Shown one piece after another: positions 44,061-52,513 of a stretch of 64,000 bases of DNA. The notes beneath the pieces were generated by a model, which saw nothing but the letters and a program-made list of their open reading frames with translations, was not told where the DNA came from and did not search any database. This DNA is from Pseudoalteromonas sp. GCY (GTDB lineage Bacteria > Pseudomonadota > Gammaproteobacteria > Enterobacterales > Alteromonadaceae). Within the stretch, counting starts at the first letter, position 1. Every line of letters starts with the position of its first letter. Made by a program: the position numbers and the translations under genes. Location: positions 792,001 through 856,000 of the forward strand of contig NZ_CP068022.1 of the NCBI RefSeq assembly GCF_016695175.1, in the 5' to 3' direction.

Positions 44061-44548
44061 TTGAAATAATCTCTACCCCAAACCCTGATATTGTTGAGCA
44101 GCTTACTGAGCTATACATCGCGACTTTTTCAGCGCCGCCACGTAATGAAGAAATAGACCAAGCAGCCATTCGCTTGCTTATGGAAAAGGAAATCGAAGAA
44201 GGCGAAGTGCGTGTTATTTTTGATGACTCAACAAAGCAACTTATAGGCAGTTTGTCGCTAGTGCCAATCGCGCATTTTAAAGATAAGGCGCGCTTTGATC
44301 TTACATCAGGCCTCTATATTTCGAACTTTATGGTTGATGCGAATATTCGCGGTAAAGGAATTGGCAAGCAATTACTGCAAGACACCTTAGCCGCTACTCG
44401 CCAACCTATCCACACTCGTTGTCGAGTAGATGCCTTAGCAGTGAATCATTTATTTCAGCGCCATGGCTTTAAATTGGTTGCTAATTACACAACAATTATG
44501 AATAACTCGGTTGCGGCGCGTAATATCTACACCTATCAAGCTGAATAA
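44057..44548 (+). CDS. GNAT family N-acetyltransferase
   Basis: 163 residues, with the acetyl-CoA-binding loop motif VDANIRGKGIGKQLLQDTL and the C-terminal FQRHGFKLVANYTTIM. The ATG overlaps the TetR stop (ATGA). The substrate is unknown; the operon context with a hydrolase and TetR regulator suggests modification or detoxification of a small molecule. Confidence 0.85.
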   Translation: MIEIISTPNPDIVEQLTELYIATFSAPPRNEEIDQAAIRLLMEKEIEEGEVRVIFDDSTKQLIGSLSLVPIAHFKDKARFDLTSGLYISNFMVDANIRGKGIGKQLLQDTLAATRQPIHTRCRVDALAVNHLFQRHGFKLVANYTTIMNNSVAARNIYTYQAE

Positions 44549-44633
44549 TCTGCGGATAATCCTTGGATTGTCATTGTTGATTAATACATTCACTCTTATA
44601 CTTTGCCAAAGAGTCGTCGTGTAGAGTAATGAG

Positions 44634-45590
44634 ATGCTGAGGTTTTTTTCGATTGAACACGGTGTAATTTCCGAAATGGAACCAAGCGCCGACACCCCGA
44701 TTGAAATAGCAATCAAAAACGCCCATTGGATAGATACTATTAATCCCACTGAGGAGGAGCGAGTTGCCCTGGCAAACACGCTAAATATTACCCTTCCTGG
44801 TGCGGATGACGTAGAGGAAATTGAAGCCTCTTCACGCTGTTTTATCGACAGCGAAGGTCTGCATGTACACGCTTTGTTTATGTCTCCCAATGACGGGCGT
44901 TTTAATACGGTGACCGTCGCCTGCTTATTACAAAAAAACTGCTTATTAACCATTCGTGATGACGAACTTGCGGATTTTAGGTTGCTGCGACTGCGTGCGC
45001 GTAAAGGGCAAGTGGCGTGCGATAACCCAAAACAGCTGTTAGTGACTTTGTTCGACCAAAAAGTCGAAAACCATGCGGATATGCTTGAGGATATGCACCA
45101 CCAGCTTGAAAAGCTCAGTGCCTATGTGCTTGAGGAAGAAGACTCAGATCTAGAAGAAGCTGTTAGTCGTATTTCAAGACTAGAAGATGCTAACGGTAAA
45201 GTGCGCTTATGTTTGATGGACACGCAGCGCAATATCTCGTTTTTAATGCGTCATGTGGGGGTGCAATCTGAAGAGCGAGAAACGCTACGGGAAGTCACAC
45301 GAGATATCGAAACGCTAATGTCGCACTGCGCCTTTCTCTTCGATAAAGTGAATTTTTTGATGGATTCTACGCAGGGTTTTATCAATATCGAACAAAACCA
45401 AATTATTAAAACCTTTTCCATTGCCTCTGTCGTATTTTTGCCACCCACAGTGGTTGCCAGTGTGTATGGAATGAATTTTAATAATATGCCAGAGCTAAAC
45501 TGGGCTTGGGGCTATCCTTTTGCGATTGCTATTATGCTGCTCTCTGGTTTTGCGCCTTATTTATTCTTTAAACATAAAGGTTGGCTGTGA
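44634..45590 (+). CDS. corA: CorA-family magnesium/divalent cation transporter
   Basis: 318 residues. The N-terminal cytoplasmic domain is followed by a long helix and two C-terminal transmembrane segments, with the pore signature YGMNFNNMPEL (GMN) between them and a basic C-terminus (FFKHKGWL). Channels of this family import Mg2+ (or Ni2+/Co2+; ZntB members move Zn2+). The MPEL loop fits CorA proper. It is separated by 86 bp from the upstream operon. Confidence 0.92.
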   Translation: MLRFFSIEHGVISEMEPSADTPIEIAIKNAHWIDTINPTEEERVALANTLNITLPGADDVEEIEASSRCFIDSEGLHVHALFMSPNDGRFNTVTVACLLQKNCLLTIRDDELADFRLLRLRARKGQVACDNPKQLLVTLFDQKVENHADMLEDMHHQLEKLSAYVLEEEDSDLEEAVSRISRLEDANGKVRLCLMDTQRNISFLMRHVGVQSEERETLREVTRDIETLMSHCAFLFDKVNFLMDSTQGFINIEQNQIIKTFSIASVVFLPPTVVASVYGMNFNNMPELNWAWGYPFAIAIMLLSGFAPYLFFKHKGWL

Positions 45591-45602
45591 TCTTTGGTTA
45601 AT

Positions 45603-46255
45603 CTAGAGGTGTAGCTTCATTTCCAGCAGGCAAGGTGTAAATCCCGCTTTTTCATAAGCGCGAATTGCTGCGGCGTTACTACTGTATACATCAAGGTAAA
45701 AGTCGTTGACGTTTTGGGTTTTACACCAAGCGATTAAGTGCTCCATGATCTCTTGATTTAAACCTTTACCACGATGCTCCGGTGTTACATACATAAACCC
45801 AAGATAACCATGCTGCGTGTGCTGTAGCTGCTGTTTAGACGCCCTTATCTGCACATATCCTGTTGCGACTATTTGCTCTGACACTTCACCAACAACCACT
45901 AACGTATTCGAACAAGTGAGTAATTTCTCAAGATCATAGTATTTGGCGTCTTGCGATTTGATTGCTGCGTTATACGGACGCTCTGCTTCAACCACTTGCT
46001 GTTCTAAGTCTAGAAGTGTAGTTAACCTGAGCTGCGGATAATTAATGCCTTTCTAGCAGCCAGTTTTAGCGCTAACTGCGTTGAATTCACTTCCAATAGC
46101 CAGCTATTGGTGCGTAAATTCGCCTTGTTTTCCCTAAAACTCTCTGGCTAGACAAGGAAAAAACTAAGTTGTGCTTTAGCAACAATGAGTTGGAACATTC
46201 CTTATCCAAACCTAAGGTTAGTTAAGTCGTTGATAGTGGCTGCTCTAATTTTCAT
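45603..46255 (-). pseudogene. GNAT acetyltransferase interrupted by a MITE
   Basis: The gene starts at the ATG at 46255 (AAGGAAAAAAT site) with MKIRAATIND, is broken by the element at 46025-46218, and resumes with TLLDLEQQVVEAERPYN, continuing through the acetyl-CoA loop VTPEHRGKGLNQEIMEHL and YEKAGF to 45603. Deleting the element and one 6-bp TAGTTA duplication restores a 150-residue, stop-free GNAT protein in frame. The remaining 130-codon frame could give a truncated product. Confidence 0.9.
46025..46218. mobile_element. MITE copy 1 (194 bp) inside a GNAT gene
   Basis: The ends are ACCTGAGCTGCGGATAA and, inverted, ACCTTAGGTTTGGATAA. Target duplication TAGTTA is at 46019-46024 and 46219-46224. 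It contains no ORF of note. It is nearly identical to copy 2 (52514-52754) except for a 47-bp block, and related to copy 3 (48534-48729). No transposase with matching ends is in the window. Confidence 0.88.
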
Positions 46256-46273
46256 ATTTTTTCCTTAAAAAAA

Positions 46274-46298
46274 GCCACCTTAGCTTAACTAAGGTGGC
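46274..46298 (-). terminator. Rho-independent terminator of the lipoprotein gene
   Basis: A 10-bp perfect stem (GCCACCTTAG with CTAAGGTGGC) and a CTTAA loop, followed on the minus strand by seven T. It ends the gene at 46355 and lies just before the GNAT start. Confidence 0.85.
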
Positions 46299-46354
46299 AA
46301 AGCCACTATCTACAGTGTTAAAAATTGTCAGGGACTACATGAGTAAGCTAAGTA

Positions 46355-47707
46355 TTAATGGTCGTGAGACTCCTCAGCTGCAATACCAAGCCATACTAGT
46401 TTTTCTGGCACGTAATCTAGCTCAAACGTGTCTACCAGTTTGGCTTCTTCTAAATCAAACTTTTTAATTTGTTTTGCAATTGGATCGCTCACATATACCG
46501 CTTGCTCTGAATGAGAGAATGTAATTTGGAAGCCATGACCTTCTGGCATCGTAGTTAAATCAGCATCACTTACTTGTACTTCACCTGCAGCTTCAAAATG
46601 GTGCTCGCCATCATGCTCATGACCGGCAAAAATGCTGAGTTTACCTGCGGTATCCATCACCACAACATGCTCACCCGCAAAGCTAAATCCAAAACTAGCA
46701 ATGCGATAGTTATCACTTACTTGCCATTCAAGCTTCTCGATATGGCCGTGCTCTGGGTCAACCATCAGCACATCATTACCTGCTGATGCGATAAACTGCT
46801 CTGCACCATGGTGGCCTTTAAGGGTGCCAATTCGCTGCCCGTCAGCAAAGTAATCTGGATTAGCTAGTTTTACTGCACTAAAGCTTTCGCCTTGCTGAGT
46901 GATAAGCGCAACACCGTCACCGCAACCAAATGCCACTGCTTCTTCATTTTGAGCGCTGCCGTGAAGTGCTGGACAACTTACGTTAAATACTTGCTCTTGA
47001 TGAAAATGGTCACCATGCGCATGATATAAACCAATTTGCGAGGGTAGAGAAGTTTCGGTTTGAGGGTCTCTGATCGTGCTAATTAAAAATTCACCTCGAG
47101 CTTGCGCCGCACCGTGCATGTAAGTGTCGTAATGTAATACAGCGACTTCGCTTTGCTCGCCGCTAATATGCGCTTCACTAAACATCGCGGCACTAGCATT
47201 TTGTTGGCTGTCTTTGTCGCCATCAGAGAATACAGCAATACCAGACTCACCCACCGTAACGTGTGTTGGCTTCACTGATTCTAAATGGAACGAAGCAAGT
47301 GCAGGCGCTTCTTCATGAGTATGGTGATGATCGCCATGCTCCTCTTCATACAAACCGCCATCAATAAACTCCACTAAACCTTGGTCACGTTGTACCAAGA
47401 CAGCAAAGCGGTGATTTTCAGAGCTATATACATATTTTGGATAGTGGGTAACGCCAATCGAGTCGATAAGTGATTTATCCGCCGTTGAGTACACATTCAC
47501 AACGTTACTTTCTGCGCTAGTGACTAACAGACGACCATTTGCGTCTGCGATCGTATCTCCATGATCGTGATCATCATGACCATCGTCATCATTGCCGTTA
47601 TCTTGTGCTGGCGGGTCTACTTTTACGATTGTGTGTTCAGTACCACCACATGCAGAAAGAAGAATTGCGGAAATGGCAACTGCCAAAAGTTTACCTTTTA
47701 ATACCAT
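46355..47707 (-). CDS. His-rich beta-propeller-like lipoprotein, probable zinc metallochaperone (AztD-like)
   Basis: 450 residues with a lipobox (LLSAC, Cys20), an acidic/His-rich segment (DDDGHDDHDHGD, residues ~42-53), further His clusters (EEEHGDHHHTHEE, GHEHDGEHH, ESHDH at the end), and a body of repeated beta-strand blocks like seven-bladed propellers. It resembles AztD, a periplasmic zinc chaperone, from the His-rich N-terminus and propeller pattern (family call from memory). Two Zur-like boxes in front support a zinc-starvation role. Confidence 0.75.
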   Translation of the reverse strand: MVLKGKLLAVAISAILLSACGGTEHTIVKVDPPAQDNGNDDDGHDDHDHGDTIADANGRLLVTSAESNVVNVYSTADKSLIDSIGVTHYPKYVYSSENHRFAVLVQRDQGLVEFIDGGLYEEEHGDHHHTHEEAPALASFHLESVKPTHVTVGESGIAVFSDGDKDSQQNASAAMFSEAHISGEQSEVAVLHYDTYMHGAAQARGEFLISTIRDPQTETSLPSQIGLYHAHGDHFHQEQVFNVSCPALHGSAQNEEAVAFGCGDGVALITQQGESFSAVKLANPDYFADGQRIGTLKGHHGAEQFIASAGNDVLMVDPEHGHIEKLEWQVSDNYRIASFGFSFAGEHVVVMDTAGKLSIFAGHEHDGEHHFEAAGEVQVSDADLTTMPEGHGFQITFSHSEQAVYVSDPIAKQIKKFDLEEAKLVDTFELDYVPEKLVWLGIAAEESHDH

Positions 47708-47730
47708 GAGAGAGATCCTATTTTTATTTA

Positions 47731-47767
47731 TGTTATACCATAACTTTAAATATGTTATCTTATAACA
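47731..47767 (-). promoter_or_regulatory. Two tandem Zur-like boxes
   Basis: TGTTATACCATAACT (47731-47745) and TGTTATCTTATAACA (47753-47767) both match the gammaproteobacterial Zur core TGTTATANTATAACA (inverted TGTTAT/ATAACA with a 3-bp centre). They lie 24-60 bp upstream of the His-rich lipoprotein ATG, so expression should rise when zinc is scarce. Confidence 0.75.
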
Positions 47768-47862
47768 AAACCAAAAACAACACCTCGACTAATCACCTAT
47801 TTTACACACAAACCCAATCGTGAAATATGAAATCCAATTGTCACGACCAAACAAAGGCTAAA

Positions 47863-48151
47863 CTGCAGATAACAAAATGCCTGTGGGTAAACGCAAAAGC
47901 ATGGATTGTGGCAATAGGTACTATTTCAACTTATACCTCCACTGGTGCAGACTTTATGAGTCAAAACTTGATGATCACCATTGTCTTTCTATTGGTGTCA
48001 TTTCCTTGTGTTGGGATCTGGTTGGTGTTTGGTTAGTCGCTGCAACATGTATTAAAAAAATGAGCAAAGCCTTGGATGGTTTAATTTTGTGATGGCTGCA
48101 TTACTTGTGCTTTCAGTAATGCCAATCGTGCTGGATATCTTTGCAGGATAA
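47863..48151 (+). pseudogene. C-terminal remnant of a LysE/RhtB-type exporter
   Basis: One frame reads LWVNAKAWIVAIGTISTYT and IVFLLVSFPCVGIWLVFG, typical of the second half of LysE-family amino acid exporters; another resumes with FNFVMAALLVLSVMPIVLDI to the stop at 48151. The N-terminal half is missing and a frameshift lies near 48036-48077. A hairpin (CTTTGCAGG/CCTGCAAAG) overlaps the stop. Confidence 0.75.
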
Positions 48152-48196
48152 TCCCCTGCAAAGATTACCGTGTTATTGTTACTTGTTGTCCGCTTT

Positions 48197-48355
48197 TTAC
48201 CGACGGGCGATCACCCACACTGCATGCACAATTCCTGGTATATAACCCAACAATGTCAGCAAAATATTTAACCAAAAAGCCCCGCCAAGACCGACTTGCA
48301 AGAACACGCCGAGTGGTGGAAGCAGGATTGCAATGATGATCCTCAATAAATCCAT
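48197..48355 (-). CDS. YqaE/Pmp3 family small membrane protein
   Basis: 52 residues: MDLLRIIIAILLPPLGVFLQ, then GGAFWLNILLTLLGYIPGIVHAVWVI, the two-helix Pmp3/YqaE signature with the central LGGAFW-type motif. An excellent AGGAGA site precedes the ATG. Such proteins affect membrane potential and stress tolerance. Confidence 0.92.
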   Translation of the reverse strand: MDLLRIIIAILLPPLGVFLQVGLGGAFWLNILLTLLGYIPGIVHAVWVIARR

Positions 48356-48457
48356 TGTTCTCTCCTAAAAGTTATAGACGCTTACATGGTGCATAGGTTA
48401 TGCCAACTCAAAAGAATGCCTTTTGCATTAACCCACTAACAGTATAGGAGATAAAAA

Positions 48458-49067
48458 ATGCCAGATTGGATTAATCTTGATTTAGCACTCATTTGGTATC
48501 ACTTTTACCAAATTATTTTTGCGTTTTTAGTTAACCTGAGCTTGGGATAAGAAGTTAGTTAACTTATTAAAAGCGATAAGTTCAAAAAACATCTTCCCAC
48601 TCTAGCTTGGTGTTTTTTCTTAATCCAAGGCAAATTTGTGCGTCAATAGCCAGCCTATTGCAAACAAATTTAACGCAGTAGTAAGGAAAAACAACTGCTA
48701 GAGAACAAGTTGTTATTCCGAGACCAGGTTACCCACTCTACCTTTGGCTATTAATAGAGAAAGTCGCTCTGATAGCGCGGGGCTAAGAACATTCCCATTA
48801 GTCGCTATTTCCTGTTGTGCTTTTATTTTAACAAGTATGGACGTCTTTGAATCACATGAAGCGCAAGCAAGAGTAATGTACGGTGTCATTACTGGAATTG
48901 GCTTTATTGGTGGCGGCTCAATTGTGAAAAATGATAACTCCACACATGGCGCAGCAACCGCTGCAGGTATTTGGTTAACCGGGGCAATAGGGATCTCAAG
49001 CGCATGTCAACGATATGAAATCGCAATTGTATTAAGCGCGGTCGGGTTTTGGTGTTTCGCTTGCTAG
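48458..49067 (+). pseudogene. MgtC/SapB-family protein interrupted by a MITE
   Basis: The gene starts at the ATG at 48458 with a TAGGAG site (MPDWINLDLALIW ... FAFLV), is broken at 48534-48729, and resumes with LPLAINRESRSDSAGLRTF, then VITGIGFIGGGSIV and AAGIWLTGAIGI, the MgtC core. Removing the element and one 6-bp site restores a 135-residue frame without stops. MgtC-like proteins act in magnesium limitation and phosphate signalling. An uninterrupted frame starts at 48744 but lacks the first helix. Confidence 0.85.
48534..48729. mobile_element. MITE copy 3 (196 bp, diverged) inside an MgtC-family gene
   Basis: The left end ACCTGAGCTTGGGATAA and right end CAGGT match the family, as do the internal AATAGCCAGC and AAGGAAAAAC strings. 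The left flank is TAGTTA and the right flank TACCCA, so the duplication is partly eroded, but frame restoration of the host gene confirms a 6-bp duplication. Older than copies 1 and 2. Confidence 0.75.
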
Positions 49068-49101
49068 AGTCTTATAAAAAGCCTTCGAGTTCTCAATAGA
49101 C

Positions 49102-49338
49102 TTACGTTGAACCTTTCGTTCTTTTGCTCGAGACTTGGCGCTTGAGCTCTAACTTTTCACCAAAGAAGTATTCGTAAGCTAAAATAGCGATAAAATAAAA
49201 GAATCCAAAAACGCTGATATCAATAAGCAATTTACCGAAGTCAAAGGGTTCTTCGAATAAAAAATATTCAAAATCAGTAAGATAAAAAACTAACTTAGTC
49301 AAAAAAAGTGCGGGTAAAAGTGAAATAACAAATTTCAA
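49102..49338 (-). CDS. Small two-helix membrane protein of unknown function
   Basis: 78 residues from a TTG at 49338, with an AAAGGA site 8 nt before it. Two hydrophobic segments (residues ~4-20 and ~38-58) and a basic C-terminal tail (LELKRQVSSKRTK). No recognised family. The intact length and ribosome binding site favour a real gene, though there is no homology evidence. Confidence 0.5.
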   Translation of the reverse strand: MKFVISLLPALFLTKLVFYLTDFEYFLFEEPFDFGKLLIDISVFGFFYFIAILAYEYFFGEKLELKRQVSSKRTKGST

Positions 49339-49490
49339 ATTAATGTCCTTTTAATTTGCCTGAGGTACTATCCGAAGTGCAGTTTACCTGCTTTCTTCCT
49401 AGATTGCACGCAATATACATTTTATTTCGATAGTTTACAAAGAGTTACTATCTTATCAGCTGAGCACTAAGCTCAGCTAATAACGAAACA

Positions 49491-51197
49491 TCAAAACTTG
49501 ATAATAGTTGAAACCGCTTCCTCGTTTGCCGTTTCAATAGACATTTTCAGTTCACGATTTTGCCAATCTATATCTATCAAGCCGTAGTTACTTCCCGATT
49601 TATTAATCAAATGGCGGTTAGATGTTGTCAACTTTGCGATGTCTTTGCTTATCGCACCAACTCGTCCGGTTGGAATACTGGCACCTGCTGGCGCACAGTT
49701 GCCCCACTCACCTTCGATGCCGTTTTGGTTATCATCCACTTGGGTATAACACCAAGGCTTATCGTTGTCTCGCGTGATACAACCTTGGTAGGTTACACCT
49801 GCATATTTGAACGGTAACTGACATACTTTGGCAAAATTGCCATCCCCTTTGTCATCTGCGTAAATCGGTAACCTTAATGGGTTTTCGATATGATAAGGCC
49901 AGTTTTGACCAAACCCAGATGCCGTCACTTCGTAGACGTTAACTGCTTGACCATATGTGCTGCTTGCGGGAATAGTCTTTTGCAAAAGCTCTCCCCAATG
50001 TTGATCGCCAGACAAAAATACAACGGCTTTAGTCTTACCTTCGTTCACTGATTTCTGTACTAACCTAAGCAAACGCTCTCTTTGTGCTGGCATTTCAGCC
50101 CAAGACTCATAACTAGTACCAGACATATTTGTTTCTTCTAATGACGCGATGGCAGCATTAAATGTTTTGCCGTCTCCATAAGCACAGTAGTTAGTTTTAC
50201 TTCTGCCTTGATGCAGTGGAGGCAGTACTTGAATGCCGCTTGCAATGAGCTTGATTTCTGAAGGTTTTTGTAACTCTTGCTCAAGCCATTGCCACTGCGC
50301 CTCTCCCAATATGGTGCTACTTTCACCTTCACACGTACCGTAACTTGAAAAAGTTGGAGAACGGAAGTAACGGGCATCCAATGTGATCACATGTGTGGTT
50401 TCGCCCGAGCCACCCAGCATTTTTGCTTCGTAAATACCAGCTTGACCGTTTAGTCTTGGGTCAGCCTTATCAACATCAAAGTGACGCAAGTATTCTTTCT
50501 GTGCGTTTACTCTCTGTGGATAATGTTTGCCTTCATTGTTCCAACCAAAATCATGGTCATCCCAAGTCGCCATCACCGGGATCTTTGCCTCTAAAAACTT
50601 GCGATATTCACTATTGTTCTTTTTATCATCGTACTTCTGGCGCATCACTGCCATATCGGTGGTATCTGCGTAGATATTGTCTCCTAACCAAAGAAATAGA
50701 TCCGGTTGTTGACCAATTAGTTTAGCGAGCGCTTCAGGCATATCTCCTTTGGTTTTGAAACATGAGCCAAGTGCAACTCTATCTAATCGCTTACTTTGTA
50801 GGGGTTGAGTGTGAGCTAAAAGCGCTGGCGGCGCTTCTGGCTGGCATTCTTCCCAGCCGCCTTCTTCAACATAGCACCAAGGTGCGGTGTGATTTCGGGT
50901 TGTACAGCCATAAAATTTTTCACCCTGATACTCCGATGGCGTTTTACACGCTTTTCCGGTTATAGTTTTGAATTCCGGGATGGTTTCTGTTCTGACATGA
51001 CCCCATGTTGCGCCTTCGATGCTTTGTTTTAAATAGCACCACTGCGAACCTGAATTATTTTTATCCGTCGTCCCTTGATACTGAGCGGCTAGATAGTTAA
51101 AAGTGGATTTACAAGACTCGTAGTGAACTTCAGGTTCTGCATTGGTGACGCTGCTCATGAGCATCAACACGACTGGCGTGAGAGTATAAGTTTTCAT
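49491..51197 (-). CDS. Secreted PhoD-type phosphatase with fibronectin type II-like modules
   Basis: 568 residues with a signal peptide (MSSVTNA-EP). A PhoD-like metallophosphoesterase core (~140-450) shows LGSCFKTKG, FLWLGDNIYAD, MATWDDHDFGWN, ITLDARYFR and VFLSGDQHWGE. It is flanked by Cys-rich modules: two at the N-terminus (second: YQGEKFYGCTTRNHTAPWCY ... WEEC) and one near the C-terminus (LPFKYAGVTYQGCITRD, PWCYT, WGNC), all in the fibronectin type II/kringle-like pattern. The modules may bind polysaccharide or protein. It should act as an extracellular phosphodiesterase/alkaline phosphatase. Monocistronic. Confidence 0.87.
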   Translation of the reverse strand: MKTYTLTPVVLMLMSSVTNAEPEVHYESCKSTFNYLAAQYQGTTDKNNSGSQWCYLKQSIEGATWGHVRTETIPEFKTITGKACKTPSEYQGEKFYGCTTRNHTAPWCYVEEGGWEECQPEAPPALLAHTQPLQSKRLDRVALGSCFKTKGDMPEALAKLIGQQPDLFLWLGDNIYADTTDMAVMRQKYDDKKNNSEYRKFLEAKIPVMATWDDHDFGWNNEGKHYPQRVNAQKEYLRHFDVDKADPRLNGQAGIYEAKMLGGSGETTHVITLDARYFRSPTFSSYGTCEGESSTILGEAQWQWLEQELQKPSEIKLIASGIQVLPPLHQGRSKTNYCAYGDGKTFNAAIASLEETNMSGTSYESWAEMPAQRERLLRLVQKSVNEGKTKAVVFLSGDQHWGELLQKTIPASSTYGQAVNVYEVTASGFGQNWPYHIENPLRLPIYADDKGDGNFAKVCQLPFKYAGVTYQGCITRDNDKPWCYTQVDDNQNGIEGEWGNCAPAGASIPTGRVGAISKDIAKLTTSNRHLINKSGSNYGLIDIDWQNRELKMSIETANEEAVSTIIKF

Positions 51198-51365
51198 CGT
51201 TTCCTCGGTATTTGAATGTTGGCATCCTTGCTAGTTTTCCTTGCGGGAACGGAGTCTAATTCGAAAATGTTAAATTTTAGTTTAATATTTATTTCAAGTT
51301 CACATTTACTTCCACATTCATGAAATAATACGAAAGAGGCTCAATTAATGAGCCATAACTAGGCC

Positions 51366-52268
51366 TTATGGCAAGTGGTTAATAAGCCAATCAATAAATA
51401 CTTGGATCCGAGCTCTTTTTGGTGAATAGGGATCAAATAACACATAGCGTTGCCATACCACAGGGTGAGGGATATCAAAAAGCTGCACAATAAGTCCAGC
51501 TTGTTGAAAGTCTAAAAATAGCTCTTTGGAGACGATTGCCACACCTTGGCCTTTAAGCGCTGCACTCAATGCCATGTCATTAGAAGAGACTCGAGTGTGT
51601 GGGCCTTTGGCACAAATACTTGAACCGCATATCCCTTGAGTCTCAAACCACTGCTCCCAGCTTACTTTGTCATCGTCGTGATGGATAAGGTTGCATCTTG
51701 CTAAATCACTCGGAGACTTAATTTGCAGCGCTTCTTTGTAGCTTGGTGAACAAACAGGGTAGTTGCTATCTTCCCCAAGATATAACTGCTCAAGTCCGGC
51801 TGGGCACGCTAACTCTCGCTTGGTAGAAAATCGGATCGCAATATCAATATGGTTTAAACGAATGTCTTCAAAGCGATTCGAGCCAAGCACACGAATTTGG
51901 ATGTCGTCATGAGACTCGTAAAACGAACATAAGTTAGGCATTAGCCATAATGAGCAAAAAGACTGGGTTGACGTGATAGTTAAGCTACCAGCCAATTCTT
52001 GTGTTTGAATTTGATTTAATCCCCCAATAATGCGCTTAAACGCACTTTGAGTAGACATTAGCAACACTTCACCGGCTTCAGTCAAGTGCATATTACGGCC
52101 TTTTCTTACAAAAAGCTTAACTGCAAGTGCATTTTCCAGTTGCCGCATTTGTTGACTTACTGCCGCTTGCGTAATGTTCAATTCGAGTGCAGCTTGAGTG
52201 TAACTTTGGAGCCGAGCTGCACTCTCAAAACAGCGTAGTGCACTTAAGTGCCTTAACCTCTTATCCAT
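51366..52268 (-). CDS. LysR-family transcriptional regulator (GcvA-like)
   Basis: 300 residues with the winged HTH of GcvA-type LysR proteins (LRHLSALRCFESAARLQSYTQAALELNITQAAVSQQMRQLE) and a substrate-binding domain. It is divergent from a small ORF at 52391 and 122 bp away; a 14-bp inverted repeat at 52351 lies between them and might be its site. Its target is unknown. Confidence 0.9.
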   Translation of the reverse strand: MDKRLRHLSALRCFESAARLQSYTQAALELNITQAAVSQQMRQLENALAVKLFVRKGRNMHLTEAGEVLLMSTQSAFKRIIGGLNQIQTQELAGSLTITSTQSFCSLWLMPNLCSFYESHDDIQIRVLGSNRFEDIRLNHIDIAIRFSTKRELACPAGLEQLYLGEDSNYPVCSPSYKEALQIKSPSDLARCNLIHHDDDKVSWEQWFETQGICGSSICAKGPHTRVSSNDMALSAALKGQGVAIVSKELFLDFQQAGLIVQLFDIPHPVVWQRYVLFDPYSPKRARIQVFIDWLINHLP

Positions 52269-52350
52269 AAGCTCAACTTATATTAATTGTAATTAACTAT
52301 CGTTGGTATCCTGCCATATTTTGACCCAAGATACAGTCATAAATTACTTA

Positions 52351-52364
52351 ACCTGAACTCAGGT
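52351..52364. repeat. Minimal MITE-end palindrome (solo ends)
   Basis: ACCTGAACTCAGGT is what remains if both outer 6 bp of the MITE family are brought together; it is flanked by TACTTA and TACTCA, a possible 6-bp duplication with one mismatch. It could be a deletion footprint, or equally a LysR operator in this divergent promoter. Confidence 0.4.
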
Positions 52365-52390
52365 TACTCACGACTACGACAGGAGCAACA

Positions 52391-52489
52391 ATGAATTATT
52401 GCAAACCAAAGCCAAAGTCACGGTTATTACACTGGTTAAATATAATCGGGGCCTATCTGAAGTTAGAACACACAGTGAAACATAAGTAG
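52391..52489 (+). CDS. Possible 32-residue basic peptide
   Basis: MNYCKPKPKSRLLHWLNIIG followed by 12 residues, preceded by an excellent AGGAGCAACA site. Divergent from the LysR gene. The very basic composition and one short amphipathic helix recall DUF1127-type small proteins, but no identity is claimed. Confidence 0.4.
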   Translation: MNYCKPKPKSRLLHWLNIIGAYLKLEHTVKHK

Positions 52490-52513
52490 TTTCAATATGT
52501 GGGAACATAATTA

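Noticed and set aside
44534..44580. Further MITE copy at CTGCGGATAATCC
   Set aside because: Only a short internal string is shared; the ends and duplication are missing.
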